Source: an uncultured Oscillospiraceae bacterium (GTDB taxonomy: Bacteria; Bacillota; Clostridia; Oscillospirales; Acutalibacteraceae). From it: DNA of 5,075 bases. The notes under the pieces are model-generated. The model was not told the DNA's origin, made no database searches, and saw nothing but the letters and a program-made list of their open reading frames with translations. Shown one piece after another: positions 1-4,945 of the stretch. The translations under genes were made by a program, and so were the position numbers. The DNA is taken from contig CAJUSM010000096.1 of assembly GCA_910588935.1 (NCBI GenBank), positions 1-5,075 of the forward strand, in the 5' to 3' direction. Position 1 is the stretch's first letter. Each line of letters begins with the position of its first letter.

Positions 1-2
1 GC

Positions 3-122
3 TATATCCAGCTGCGGCATGGGGAAGAGATTATTTTCGGGGTCGGTGTCGACAGCAACATCAGCGTGGCCTCAATTAAAGGCATTATCTGCGCCATTAA
101 CCGGCAGCACATGCAGGCGTAA
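3..122 (+). CDS. leuA: C-terminal end of probable 2-isopropylmalate synthase (partial)
   Basis: The gene is cut by the left window edge; only 39 codons and the TAA stop are visible. The residues read YIQLRHGEEIIFGVGVDS and then NISVASIKGIICAINRQ. The pattern G-V-G-x-D-x-N-I-x-x-A-S-x-K-x-I-x-x-A-I-N-R matches what I know of the end of the C-terminal leucine-binding regulatory (LeuA dimer) domain of 2-isopropylmalate synthase. That enzyme condenses acetyl-CoA with 2-oxoisovalerate in the cytoplasm as the first committed step of leucine synthesis. The related homocitrate or citramalate synthases share this fold and cannot be excluded from so short a tail. A strong terminator begins 8 bases after the stop, so this gene ends its transcription unit and is not co-transcribed with the sucrose genes. 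The assignment rests on motif recognition only. Confidence 0.65.
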   Translation, partial: YIQLRHGEEIIFGVGVDSNISVASIKGIICAINRQHMQA

Positions 123-129
123 AGCAGAG

Positions 130-186
130 AAACACAGGGTGAGCAAAGGAAGGGCATTTTCCTCGTTCACCCTGTGTTTTCTGTTT
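130..186 (+). terminator. Rho-independent terminator of the leuA-like gene
   Basis: A 13-bp perfect stem, 130-142 (AAACACAGGGTGA) with 167-179 (TCACCCTGTGTTT), encloses a second short stem (147-151 with 159-163) and runs into a T-rich tail (TTTTCTGTTT). It sits directly after the stop codon at 122. Confidence 0.85.
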
Positions 187-226
187 CAGGCCCCATATTT
201 ATAGATTTCCAACACTCCCCTCCCCC

Positions 227-255
227 TTGCACTTCCCCGCCTCACCGTTTATAAT
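227..255 (+). promoter_or_regulatory. Sigma-A promoter of the sucrose operon
   Basis: The -35 box is TTGCAC at 227-232 and the -10 box a perfect TATAAT at 250-255, separated by exactly 17 bases. Transcription should start near 262, giving a leader of about 35 bases before the hydrolase ATG at 297. The spacer is pyrimidine-rich. With a near-consensus promoter, control is more likely by a repressor than by an activator. Confidence 0.85.
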
Positions 256-259
256 GAGA

Positions 260-278
260 TTGGTTCCAAGAAAAACCA
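260..278 (+). promoter_or_regulatory. Possible operator overlapping the transcription start
   Basis: Two overlapping short inverted repeats lie at the expected transcription start: TTGG-TT-CCAA at 260-269, and TGGTT (261-265) with AACCA (274-278) across 8 bases. The position, just downstream of the -10 box, is classic for a repressor site. It does not match the CcpA cre consensus I know, and no LacI-type sucrose regulator is in the window to pair it with, so the assignment is weak. Confidence 0.3.
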
Positions 279-296
279 TAGTTAGGAGGATTCCTT

Positions 297-1775
297 ATGA
301 TCAGCGACCGGCTCCAAAAAGCACGGGATTACGAGGCAAACACCCATATTTCTTTGCGGGAGCGCCCAGCGTTCCATATTACCCCCACTGCCGGCTGGAT
401 GAACGACCCCAATGGTTTTTCCCCTTACCAAGGGGAATACCACCTGTTTTACCAGTACTACCCATACTCTACCTCCTGGAACGACATGCACTGGGGCCAT
501 GTAAAGACCCAGGATTTTATTACCTGGCAGCGCCTGCCCGCCGCTTTGGCCCCGGATACGGACTATGACCAAGCCGGCTGCTTCTCCGGCAGCGCTATCC
601 AGCTTCTCGATGGCCGCCAACTGCTGCTTTATACGGGCGTGGCCCCTGCGTCTCCCCAGCAAAATGTTCAGGCTCAATGCGCTGCCATTGGCAATGGGGT
701 GGACTATGAAAAGCTCTCGGGCAACCCTGTAATCTCCCACGACCACCTGCCCCAGGGCTGCAGTAAATACGATTTTCGGGATCCAAAGATCTGGCAGGAG
801 CCAGACGGGACCTACCGGGCGGTTGCCGCGGCCTTCACCCAGCAGGACTCTGGGGCTGTGCTCCTGTTCCAAAGCCCGGACGCCATCCACTGGGAATATG
901 CCTGCACGCTGGACGCCTCCCACAATGAAGCTGGTGGTATGTGGGAATGCCCGGACTTCTTCCCCTTGGACGGGAAACAGGTTTTAATGGTGAGCCCTAT
1001 GGATATGTACCCAGACGGGCCTGGAATCCACCCGGGAAACAATGCCGTGGTGCTTTTGGGCAGCTGGAACCCGGAAACTATGGAGTTTTCCCGGGAGAGC
1101 CTTCAAGCCATTGATTGTGGCTTGGACTTTTATGCCCCCCAAACCCTCCAGGCCAGCGACGGCAGAAGGATTATGATTGGCTGGATGCAAAGCTGGCAGA
1201 GCGCCGACGCTAAGCCCCAGGGTTTCCCCTGGTTTGGCCAGATGACCCTGCCCAGAGAGCTGTCTCTCCGGCAAGGACGGCTTTTCCAATGCCCGGTTAG
1301 AGAACTGGAGAATTACCGGGGACCGGCTGTGGTACACAAAAACGTTTCTGTCACGGCTTCCACCGCCCTGCCGGAAATCCAGGGCAGGGTAATCGATATG
1401 ACCCTAACCCTGCGGCCTGGCCAGGACTGCCGTTGGTTCCGGCTATACCTGGCAGAGGGGGATGGGTTTGCCACCACCCTATTATGGCGGCCCGAGGAGG
1501 GCTCTATGGAAATTGACCGAACCGCCAGCGGCCTGCCCCGGGACATTGCCAATATCAGGCGTTTTCCGGTACAAGCGCAGGATGGGCTTTTAAAGCTGCG
1601 GCTTATTCTAGACCGCTTTAGCCTAGAGCTTTTTGTCAACGACGGCCAGCAGGCGGCCAGCGCTGTGCTTTACACCCCTCAAAGCGCCCAAGGCATCCGC
1701 TTTGAGGCTAGGGGGGAAATGACAATGGACGTGGAAAAATACGGACTGATTTTCCCTGAGGAGGAAAAAGAATGA
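297..1775 (+). CDS. scrB: GH32 sucrose-6-phosphate hydrolase (ScrB/SacA type)
   Basis: This 492-aa glycoside hydrolase family 32 enzyme hydrolyses the beta-fructosyl bond of sucrose-6-phosphate (or sucrose) to glucose-6-phosphate and fructose. The N-terminal five-bladed propeller carries all the family motifs: WMNDPNG at residues 34-40 with nucleophile Asp37, RDP at 161-163 with the stabilising Asp162, WECPDFF at 216-222 with acid/base Glu217, DFYAPQT at 277-283, and GWMQSW further on. A C-terminal beta-sandwich follows, with LELFVNDG near its end. There is no signal peptide, so it acts in the cytoplasm, and the length is normal for ScrB. The ATG at 297 follows AGGAGG (284-289) with 7 bases between. 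The next gene is a fructokinase overlapping by ATGA, which favours sucrose-6-P hydrolysis over an extracellular levanase role. The PTS transporter is not in view, and a non-PTS invertase role cannot be ruled out from sequence. Confidence 0.93.
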   Translation: MISDRLQKARDYEANTHISLRERPAFHITPTAGWMNDPNGFSPYQGEYHLFYQYYPYSTSWNDMHWGHVKTQDFITWQRLPAALAPDTDYDQAGCFSGSAIQLLDGRQLLLYTGVAPASPQQNVQAQCAAIGNGVDYEKLSGNPVISHDHLPQGCSKYDFRDPKIWQEPDGTYRAVAAAFTQQDSGAVLLFQSPDAIHWEYACTLDASHNEAGGMWECPDFFPLDGKQVLMVSPMDMYPDGPGIHPGNNAVVLLGSWNPETMEFSRESLQAIDCGLDFYAPQTLQASDGRRIMIGWMQSWQSADAKPQGFPWFGQMTLPRELSLRQGRLFQCPVRELENYRGPAVVHKNVSVTASTALPEIQGRVIDMTLTLRPGQDCRWFRLYLAEGDGFATTLLWRPEEGSMEIDRTASGLPRDIANIRRFPVQAQDGLLKLRLILDRFSLELFVNDGQQAASAVLYTPQSAQGIRFEARGEMTMDVEKYGLIFPEEEKE

Positions 1776-2737
1776 AAAAGGATACCGGTTTTGATGTAGC
1801 CGCCCTGGGAGAGCTGCTCATCGATTTTACAGAAAACGGCTTAAGCGCCCAGGGCAACAGCCTGTTCGAGGCCAACCCTGGGGGAGCTCCCTGCAATGTG
1901 CTGGCCATGCTGAAAAAGCTTGGGCATAGCTGCGCCTTTATCGGCAAGGCAGGCGACGACATTTTGGGCCGGCAGCTGCGGCAGGTAGCGGTGGAAGCAG
2001 GGATTGATATGACCCACCTGGTAATGGACCAGGAAAGCCGGACAACCCTGGCCTTTGTAAAAACCGCCCCCAATGGAGACCGGGAATTCTCCTTTTTCCG
2101 CAACCCCGGGGCGGACATGCTGCTTACCCAGGAGGAGATTCCCCAGGAAGTGGTGGAAAATTGTGGTATCTTCCATTTTGGAACCCTCTCTATGACGCAT
2201 GAAGGTGTACGCCAGGCCACCTGTCAGGCCATCGATTGGGCTAAGAACGGGGGCGCGCTGCTCTCTTTTGACCCCAACCTGCGCCCGCCCCTGTGGGAGA
2301 GCCTGGAAGAGGCAAAGCGCCAAATCGGCTATGGCTTGGGGAAATGCGATATCCTGAAAATCGCGGACAACGAGATTGAATTTATGACAGGGGAGACCGA
2401 CTTTTACAAGGCCGCGGTTATGCTGCGGGAGAAGTATCCCAACATCCGGCTGCTCAATGTAACCGCTGGTTCTCAAGGCAGCTACTCCTACTACAAGGAC
2501 CATTGGGTGTTTGTGCCAGCCCTCCAGCTGGGGGGCACCATAGAGACCACCGGGGCCGGAGACACCTTCTGCGCATGCGTGCTTCATTACGTGCTTACCC
2601 ACGGCCTAGAAGGGCTTACGGAAGAAAACCTAAGGGAAATGCTGAGCTTTGCCAATGCCGCGGCATATCTGGTTACCACCAAAAAGGGAGCTATCAAGTC
2701 CATGCCAGAGCAAGAGGAAGTAGAAGCCCTTTTGTAA
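1772..2737 (+). CDS. scrK: PfkB-family fructokinase
   Basis: A 321-aa ribokinase/PfkB-family sugar kinase. It most likely phosphorylates the fructose released by the upstream hydrolase to fructose-6-phosphate using ATP. Visible motifs are the N-terminal strand LGELLIDF (residues 12-19) with Asp18 as the expected sugar contact, the NPGGAPCNV motif at 35-43, DPNLRPPLW at 167-175, and the PfkB signature TTGAGDTF at 259-266, whose GAGD forms the anion hole with catalytic base Asp264. The length is normal. The ATG overlaps the hydrolase stop (ATGA, 1772-1775), and its ribosome binding site AGGAGG (1759-1764) lies inside the hydrolase C-terminus, so translation should be coupled. Fructose is inferred from context, since related PfkB kinases (e.g. 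for 2-keto-3-deoxygluconate) share these motifs, but DPNLRPPLW and the GH32 partner make fructokinase the best call. A bidirectional terminator follows. Confidence 0.92.
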   Translation: MKKDTGFDVAALGELLIDFTENGLSAQGNSLFEANPGGAPCNVLAMLKKLGHSCAFIGKAGDDILGRQLRQVAVEAGIDMTHLVMDQESRTTLAFVKTAPNGDREFSFFRNPGADMLLTQEEIPQEVVENCGIFHFGTLSMTHEGVRQATCQAIDWAKNGGALLSFDPNLRPPLWESLEEAKRQIGYGLGKCDILKIADNEIEFMTGETDFYKAAVMLREKYPNIRLLNVTAGSQGSYSYYKDHWVFVPALQLGGTIETTGAGDTFCACVLHYVLTHGLEGLTEENLREMLSFANAAAYLVTTKKGAIKSMPEQEEVEALL

Positions 2738-2762
2738 GCCAGTTTTTCCCCCCAGTACATAC

Positions 2763-2811
2763 AAAAGCGGGCCGGTGAACCTGAGTGTTTCAGGTTTCCG
2801 GCCCGCCTTTT
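2763..2811. terminator. Bidirectional terminator between the sucrose operon and the RHH gene
   Basis: A 9-bp GC stem, GCGGGCCGG (2767-2775) with CCGGCCCGC (2798-2806), is capped by an inner 7-bp stem (2778-2784 with 2790-2796). It is followed on the plus strand by CTTTT and preceded by AAAA, which reads as a T-tract on the minus strand. It can therefore end both the fructokinase transcript and the convergent minus-strand transcript. Confidence 0.88.
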
Positions 2812-2817
2812 CCAGCC

Positions 2818-2845
2818 CGGCGACAAGGCCTGAAAGGCCCCGCCG
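2818..2845. other. Compact nested hairpin just past the RHH stop codon
   Basis: CGGCG (2818-2822) pairs with CGCCG (2841-2845), and inside it GGCCT (2827-2831) pairs with AGGCC (2835-2839) across a GAA loop. It abuts the minus-strand stop at 2846. No T-tract follows on either strand, so it is probably not itself a terminator but could protect the 3' end of the minus-strand mRNA. Confidence 0.4.
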
Positions 2846-3016
2846 TTATTTTCCATTCTTTCCCGGGTCCTGCTGCCTCACTTTTTCTAGGTGCTGCAGC
2901 AGGACATACTCGATGTAGTTGGTCATGGAGCGGTGCTCCTTGGTTGCCAGGAAACCGATTTTCTCAAACACCTCATCTGTTAACCGTAAAGTAAACACTC
3001 GCTTGTTCGTAGCCAT
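2846..3016 (-). CDS. Small ribbon-helix-helix (Arc-like) DNA-binding protein
   Basis: A 56-aa protein starting MATNKRVFTLRLTDEVFEK. It has the ribbon-helix-helix layout: a short alternating beta strand (RVFTLRL, residues 6-12), helix A (about 13-27), a turn with basic and polar residues (KEHRSM), and helix B (about 30-46). Such proteins bind DNA as dimers or higher oligomers through the paired strand, and serve as autorepressors, antitoxins or plasmid-type regulators. The ATG at 3016 was chosen because AAGGGG (3025-3030, minus strand) lies 8 bases upstream. A longer frame opens at 3094, but its extra 26 residues do not look like part of the fold and lack a ribosome site. It lies 110 bases downstream of the XRE gene on the same strand. 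No toxin-like partner overlaps it, so antitoxin function is unsupported; its target is unknown. Confidence 0.8.
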   Translation of the reverse strand: MATNKRVFTLRLTDEVFEKIGFLATKEHRSMTNYIEYVLLQHLEKVRQQDPGKNGK

Positions 3017-3019
3017 ATC

Positions 3020-3035
3020 AAAGACCCCTTTCTTT
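3020..3035 (-). promoter_or_regulatory. Ribosome binding site of the RHH gene in a hairpin loop
   Basis: On the minus strand AAAGA (3035-3031) can pair with TCTTT (3024-3020), leaving the Shine-Dalgarno AAGGGG in the 6-base loop, 8 bases before the ATG. This short, weak stem supports the chosen start. A regulatory role is only a possibility. Confidence 0.4.
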
Positions 3036-3083
3036 AATAGTAAGATAATGATATGGCTTTTTAAAACATTTTTATGCAGTCTA

Positions 3084-3112
3084 TTGACAGGCAAGTGATG
3101 TCACTTTATAAT
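3084..3112 (+). promoter_or_regulatory. Full-consensus plus-strand promoter with palindrome in the spacer
   Basis: TTGACA (3084-3089) and TATAAT (3107-3112) are both perfect and exactly 17 bases apart. Transcription should start near 3119 and run antisense through the XRE gene that lies on the minus strand. No start codon with a ribosome site follows, so the product would be non-coding. The spacer contains the inverted repeat AAGTGA-TG-TCACTT, so it is likely repressible. Confidence 0.65.
3093..3106. promoter_or_regulatory. Candidate XRE operator 1 (AAGTGA-N2-TCACTT)
   Basis: A perfect 6-bp inverted repeat around 2 central bases, placed exactly between the -35 and -10 boxes of the plus-strand promoter. 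It resembles the repeat at 3426-3439 on the other side of the XRE gene. Small XRE dimers typically bind palindromes of this size, and bound protein here would block RNA polymerase. The XRE link is inferred from proximity. Confidence 0.55.
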
Positions 3113-3126
3113 GAAGTTGCAGAAAG

Positions 3127-3369
3127 TCAGCGAATTTCCTGTTCCAACGCGTCGAATTCGGGGGTAGAGAAAAACTCTCCCAAGGTAATCTCGAAACCAT
3201 CGCATAGTTTTTTAATGGTAACAGTTCCTGGATTTTTGCTTTCTCCATTGAGAATGCTTTTGATGGTGGCTTGGGGCACCGCGGCCAAATAGCTTAAAGC
3301 GTTTGGCGTAATGCACCGTTTTTTGCAGAGCTGGATAATGCGGTTGGCAACGGCTTGCTGTGTGTTCAT
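3127..3369 (-). CDS. Small XRE-family (Cro/CI-type HTH) transcriptional regulator
   Basis: An 80-aa protein that is almost entirely one helix-turn-helix domain (about residues 7-67): helix 1 (VANRIIQLCKKR), a turn, helix 2 (TPNALSYLA, 21-29), recognition helix 3 (PQATIKSIL, 32-40) followed by NGESKNPG, then helices 4 and 5 ending ITLGEFF. A short acidic tail follows. There is no peptidase or ligand domain, so it is probably a simple DNA-binding dimer. The ATG at 3369 has a strong site, AGGAGGTG (3382-3375 on the minus strand), about 5 bases upstream. Inverted AGTGA/TCACT repeats lie on both sides of the gene and overlap plus-strand promoters, which suggests auto- and divergent regulation. The RHH gene follows on the same strand and may be co-transcribed. 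The domain call is firm; the target sites are inferred. Confidence 0.88.
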   Translation of the reverse strand: MNTQQAVANRIIQLCKKRCITPNALSYLAAVPQATIKSILNGESKNPGTVTIKKLCDGFEITLGEFFSTPEFDALEQEIR

Positions 3370-3377
3370 ACTAACAC
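3362..3377 (-). promoter_or_regulatory. Hairpin placing the XRE start codon in its loop
   Basis: On the minus strand GTGTT (3377-3373) can pair perfectly with AACAC (3366-3362). The AUG sits in the 6-base loop and part of the Shine-Dalgarno AGGAGGTG is in the stem. A 5-bp stem is weak, so this may be incidental. Confidence 0.3.
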
Positions 3378-3401
3378 CTCCTAGTTATCTACCAGATTAT
3401 G

Positions 3402-3413
3402 ATAAATCACTAG
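3402..3413. promoter_or_regulatory. Additional AGTGAT half-site upstream of the XRE gene
   Basis: On the minus strand this stretch reads CTAGTGATTTATC. It contains AGTGAT, shared with the two full inverted repeats, and the small palindrome TGAT-TT-ATCA. It lies between the divergent plus-strand promoter and the XRE ribosome site, beside a CATAAT that could serve as a weak minus-strand -10 box. No good -35 was found for it. Confidence 0.3.
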
Positions 3414-3425
3414 GCCTGTTTTCTC

Positions 3426-3439
3426 AGTGATACTTCACT
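3426..3439. promoter_or_regulatory. Candidate XRE operator 2 (AGTGA-N4-TCACT)
   Basis: The inverted repeat AGTGA-TACT-TCACT shares its half-site with operator 1 at 3093-3106, but its centre is 4 bases rather than 2. It overlaps the -35 box of the plus-strand promoter at 3434-3462 and lies about 57 bases upstream of the XRE start codon, suitable for divergent control. The different spacing weakens the claim that one protein binds both. Confidence 0.5.
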
Positions 3440-3462
3440 ATTTGCAAAATGTGTGCTATACT
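3434..3462 (+). promoter_or_regulatory. Plus-strand promoter of the putative structured RNA
   Basis: TTCACT (3434-3439) and TATACT (3457-3462) are separated by 17 bases, matching the sigma-A consensus at 4 and 5 of 6 positions. Transcription should begin near 3469. The -35 box is also the right arm of the inverted repeat at 3426-3439. Confidence 0.55.
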
Positions 3463-3468
3463 GATATC

Positions 3469-3691
3469 GCCTTATCAAATGGAACCGGGAGGCTTTTCTT
3501 AGCTAAACAGGCCAGTATACCGGGGTTTTGCTGGCACAACGCTGCAGAGACTATTTTTACCCAAAGCGCCGAAAAAAACGCGAAAAGATTCCCCTGGTTG
3601 TAGGCGCTGGCTGCAAGCAAACCAGGAAAAACCATTATATAGCCCCCCGAGCCGCAAACAGTGCCAGCTCCGTGGGGCTGTTTTTCCTTTT
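3469..3691 (+). ncRNA. Candidate structured non-coding RNA (about 220 nt)
   Basis: This segment has a promoter in front and a terminator at its end but no reading frame with a ribosome site. Strong complementary segments are visible. Helix A pairs 3483-3498 with 3582-3599: AACC, GGGA, then CTTTTC on the left, about 15 pairs with one wobble, one mismatch and a 2-base bulge. Helix B is a nested series: 3524-3531 with 3617-3623, 3543-3547 with 3611-3615, and AGCGCC (3565-3570) with GGCGCT (3603-3608). Hairpin C pairs CCTGGTT (3593-3599) with AACCAGG (3620-3626). A and B can coexist only as a pseudoknot; C competes with both. A local stem GCCAG/CTGGC (3511-3515, 3531-3535) is also possible. I do not recognise it as 6S, SRP, tmRNA, RNase P, T-box or a known riboswitch. 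It could be a free small RNA or a leader with an attenuator. Confidence 0.45.
3625..3691 (+). terminator. Terminator of the putative structured RNA
   Basis: AGCCCC (3641-3646) pairs with GGGGCT (3674-3679), with an inner GAGC/GCTC stem (3649-3652, 3667-3670), followed by GTTTTTCCTTTT. An outer extension GGAAAAAC (3625-3632) pairs perfectly with GTTTTTCC (3680-3687). This gives an A-tract/T-tract arrangement that could also work on the minus strand. Confidence 0.72.
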
Positions 3692-3964
3692 AGGGCAAAG
3701 ACAGCTTTGGGAATGCCGGACAACCGCCAGTGGGGGAGGAGCGCCCCATAGATACAGGCCGCCACTTTTTAACCATATATACAAAGGAACTTCCTATCTT
3801 CGTGCCTGTACCGCTGAAAGCAGCATCTCTTCTTAAAACCTTCGGAAACAACCATGCCGCTTTGGTCTCTGGCCTGCCGCTGTCTATCCTCTTTCATATC
3901 CATCTGGTTTGCAGCAAGCATTATGCGGCAACCATATAGGGCAGTAGAAAAGGGAGGTAAGTAT
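3692..3964. other. Intergenic stretch without a convincing gene
   Basis: Open frames exist here, for example GTG at 3730 to 3939 on the plus strand, but none has a ribosome site or a recognisable fold. A small imperfect hairpin (TTGC and GCAA arms around GCA-TTA-TGC, about 3909-3932) lies shortly before the XRE gene at 3965. No good -35/-10 pair was found for that gene; TTGCAG followed 18 bases later by CATATA is the best, weak, candidate. The segment may be a long leader of that gene. Confidence 0.5.
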
Positions 3965-4303
3965 ATGGGTGATTACAGAGAGGCTTTCCGAAAGGTGCTG
4001 CGAACTGTCCGGATGATCTGCGGGTATTCTCAAGATTCCGTAGCCAAGGCCCTGGGGGTTTCCCGCTCTACCTACACTTACTACGAAACCGGGAAAACCA
4101 GCCCCGATGTGCAGACCGTAAGCAAACTGGCAAAAATTTTTAACGTTTCTGCAGAGATACTGGTATTCCCCGAGGAGTATGTGGGAACAGACTTAAGCAA
4201 TGTACGCGCCCCCAGGAAATTTTCGGAACAGCCCCAGCGGATTGGGGAACTGCGGGCAGAGGAAAAAGAACTAATTGCCAAACACCGGCTGGAAAAAAAA
4301 TAA
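3965..4303 (+). CDS. XRE-family transcriptional regulator, 112 aa
   Basis: The N-terminal two thirds form a canonical Cro/CI-type helix-turn-helix (about residues 8-66): helix 1 FRKVLRTVRMICGY, then SQDSVAKALGVSRSTYTYYETGKTSP, in which the recognition helix SRSTYTYYE (33-41) and GKTSPD are very typical, then VQTVSKLAKIFNVSAEIL. The remaining 40 or so residues are charged (IGELRAEEKELIAKHRLEKK) and probably helical, perhaps for dimerisation; no metal or ligand motif is seen. The ATG at 3965 was chosen because GGGAGG lies 7-8 bases upstream. An in-frame extension back to 3854 has no ribosome site and an unrelated composition. This protein is not a copy of the 80-aa XRE gene at 3127-3369. It ends directly at the GTG of the degraded membrane gene. 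Its target is unknown. Confidence 0.88.
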   Translation: MGDYREAFRKVLRTVRMICGYSQDSVAKALGVSRSTYTYYETGKTSPDVQTVSKLAKIFNVSAEILVFPEEYVGTDLSNVRAPRKFSEQPQRIGELRAEEKELIAKHRLEKK

Positions 4304-4945
4304 GTGCAAAACAGGAGGGCCCGGAATAAAGTTCCGGGCCCTCCTACAGGTAAAAAGGGCAGAGCACTGCTGTTTTTTCTGATGATGGCCGCCGCCACAG
4401 CCCTGGTTTCCTTTTCCGCCGCTATACTCTGGGAACGCTCGGCCCGAGTGCAGGCGGTGGAAAAAATCGAGATTACCGAAAACGGCACGCGCCTGTTCAC
4501 ACCTGCCCGGGTGAACTTTGCCCCTGTGCTGTACTCTTTACGGCTACGAAAGCTCTGGCGGGGATTCGGCCTTTGCCGCCCGCTACAGCATGCTGAATGC
4601 CCAGGGTTTCCAGTATCCTACCTTTTCTGTAGGGGAATGCCAGATTATAGGGGCATACTCATACCAATACACCGGCCTGCGGAACCTGATGGGTAACAGG
4701 GATATCCTGGAAGACGCGACTATCATTCCCTCCGCCTCAATGGCTGAGCGAGAGGAAAATACCGCCTACCTGGCCCCTATGACAGCGTCCAATACCTCTT
4801 TTACGATTCCAAACGGTACAACCGAGGCCTTTGACCAGGCCCTGCGGGCGGCTATACCCAAGTGATCAGCGCCCGGCTGCTGCTGGGGCTAATGGCGCTG
4901 ACCTTGGCCGGAGCTTTCCGCGGCAGCCTGGGGGCATGGGAATGA
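4304..4945 (+). pseudogene. Degraded membrane protein, possibly N-terminal part of an FtsX-like ABC permease
   Basis: The frame opened by GTG 4304 gives KKGRALLFFLMMAAATALVSF, a basic-flanked transmembrane segment as at the start of FtsX/MacB-type permeases, then an apparently extracytoplasmic stretch to about 4540. The sense then continues in the next frame (YGYESSGGDSAFAARYSMLN and on, to about 4857). It returns to the first frame as VISARLLLGLMALTLAGAF, a second hydrophobic segment, ending at the TGA at 4943-4945. Frame 1 to frame 2 needs one extra base near 4530-4545 (a T run), and the return needs one missing base near 4857-4861 (a C run). The repaired product would be about 213 aa, much shorter than FtsX-type permeases, and no ABC ATPase is nearby. 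GTG 4304 follows the XRE stop directly and has no ribosome site. Family assignment is tentative; the frame changes are clear. Confidence 0.5.
4313..4345 (-). terminator. Perfect 14-bp hairpin after the XRE gene, terminator-like on the minus strand
   Basis: AGGAGGGCCCGGAA (4313-4326) pairs perfectly with TTCCGGGCCCTCCT (4332-4345) around a TAAAG loop. On the plus strand no T-tract follows (ACAGGTAAAAAG). On the minus strand it is followed by GTTTT and then, further on, a run of eight T. It would therefore terminate minus-strand transcripts, or be a plus-strand terminator whose T-tract was lost when the downstream gene was joined or rearranged. The left arm contains AGGAGG, but no start codon follows at a useful distance. 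Confidence 0.6.

Noticed and set aside
282..923. Long minus-strand open frame over the hydrolase gene
   Set aside because: It lies opposite the GH32 gene, has no recognisable motif, and is explained by codon composition of the real gene. The same holds for the other frames overlapping scrB and scrK.
2846..3016. Type II toxin-antitoxin module with the RHH protein as antitoxin
   Set aside because: No overlapping or adjacent gene looks like a RelE, MazF, Fic, HipA or PIN toxin; the neighbour is another DNA-binding protein 110 bases away.
3469..3691. Identification as 6S RNA
   Set aside because: Length and isolation fit, and AAACAG near 3505 could pair with CTGTTT near 3678, but I cannot draw the single long rod with a central open bubble that defines 6S RNA, nor recognise conserved 6S sequence.
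3469..3691. Type III toxin-antitoxin (repeat RNA plus toxin) or CRISPR array
   Set aside because: No tandem direct repeats are present in the segment, and no endoribonuclease-like gene follows the terminator.
3499..3765. 88-codon minus-strand frame and 102-codon plus-strand frame across the RNA-like unit
   Set aside because: Neither has a ribosome site or a plausible protein; both cross the terminator hairpin, and the region fits structured RNA better.
3730..3939. 69-codon plus-strand frame starting GTG
   Set aside because: No ribosome binding site, no recognisable domain, and a composition that does not resemble the neighbouring real genes.
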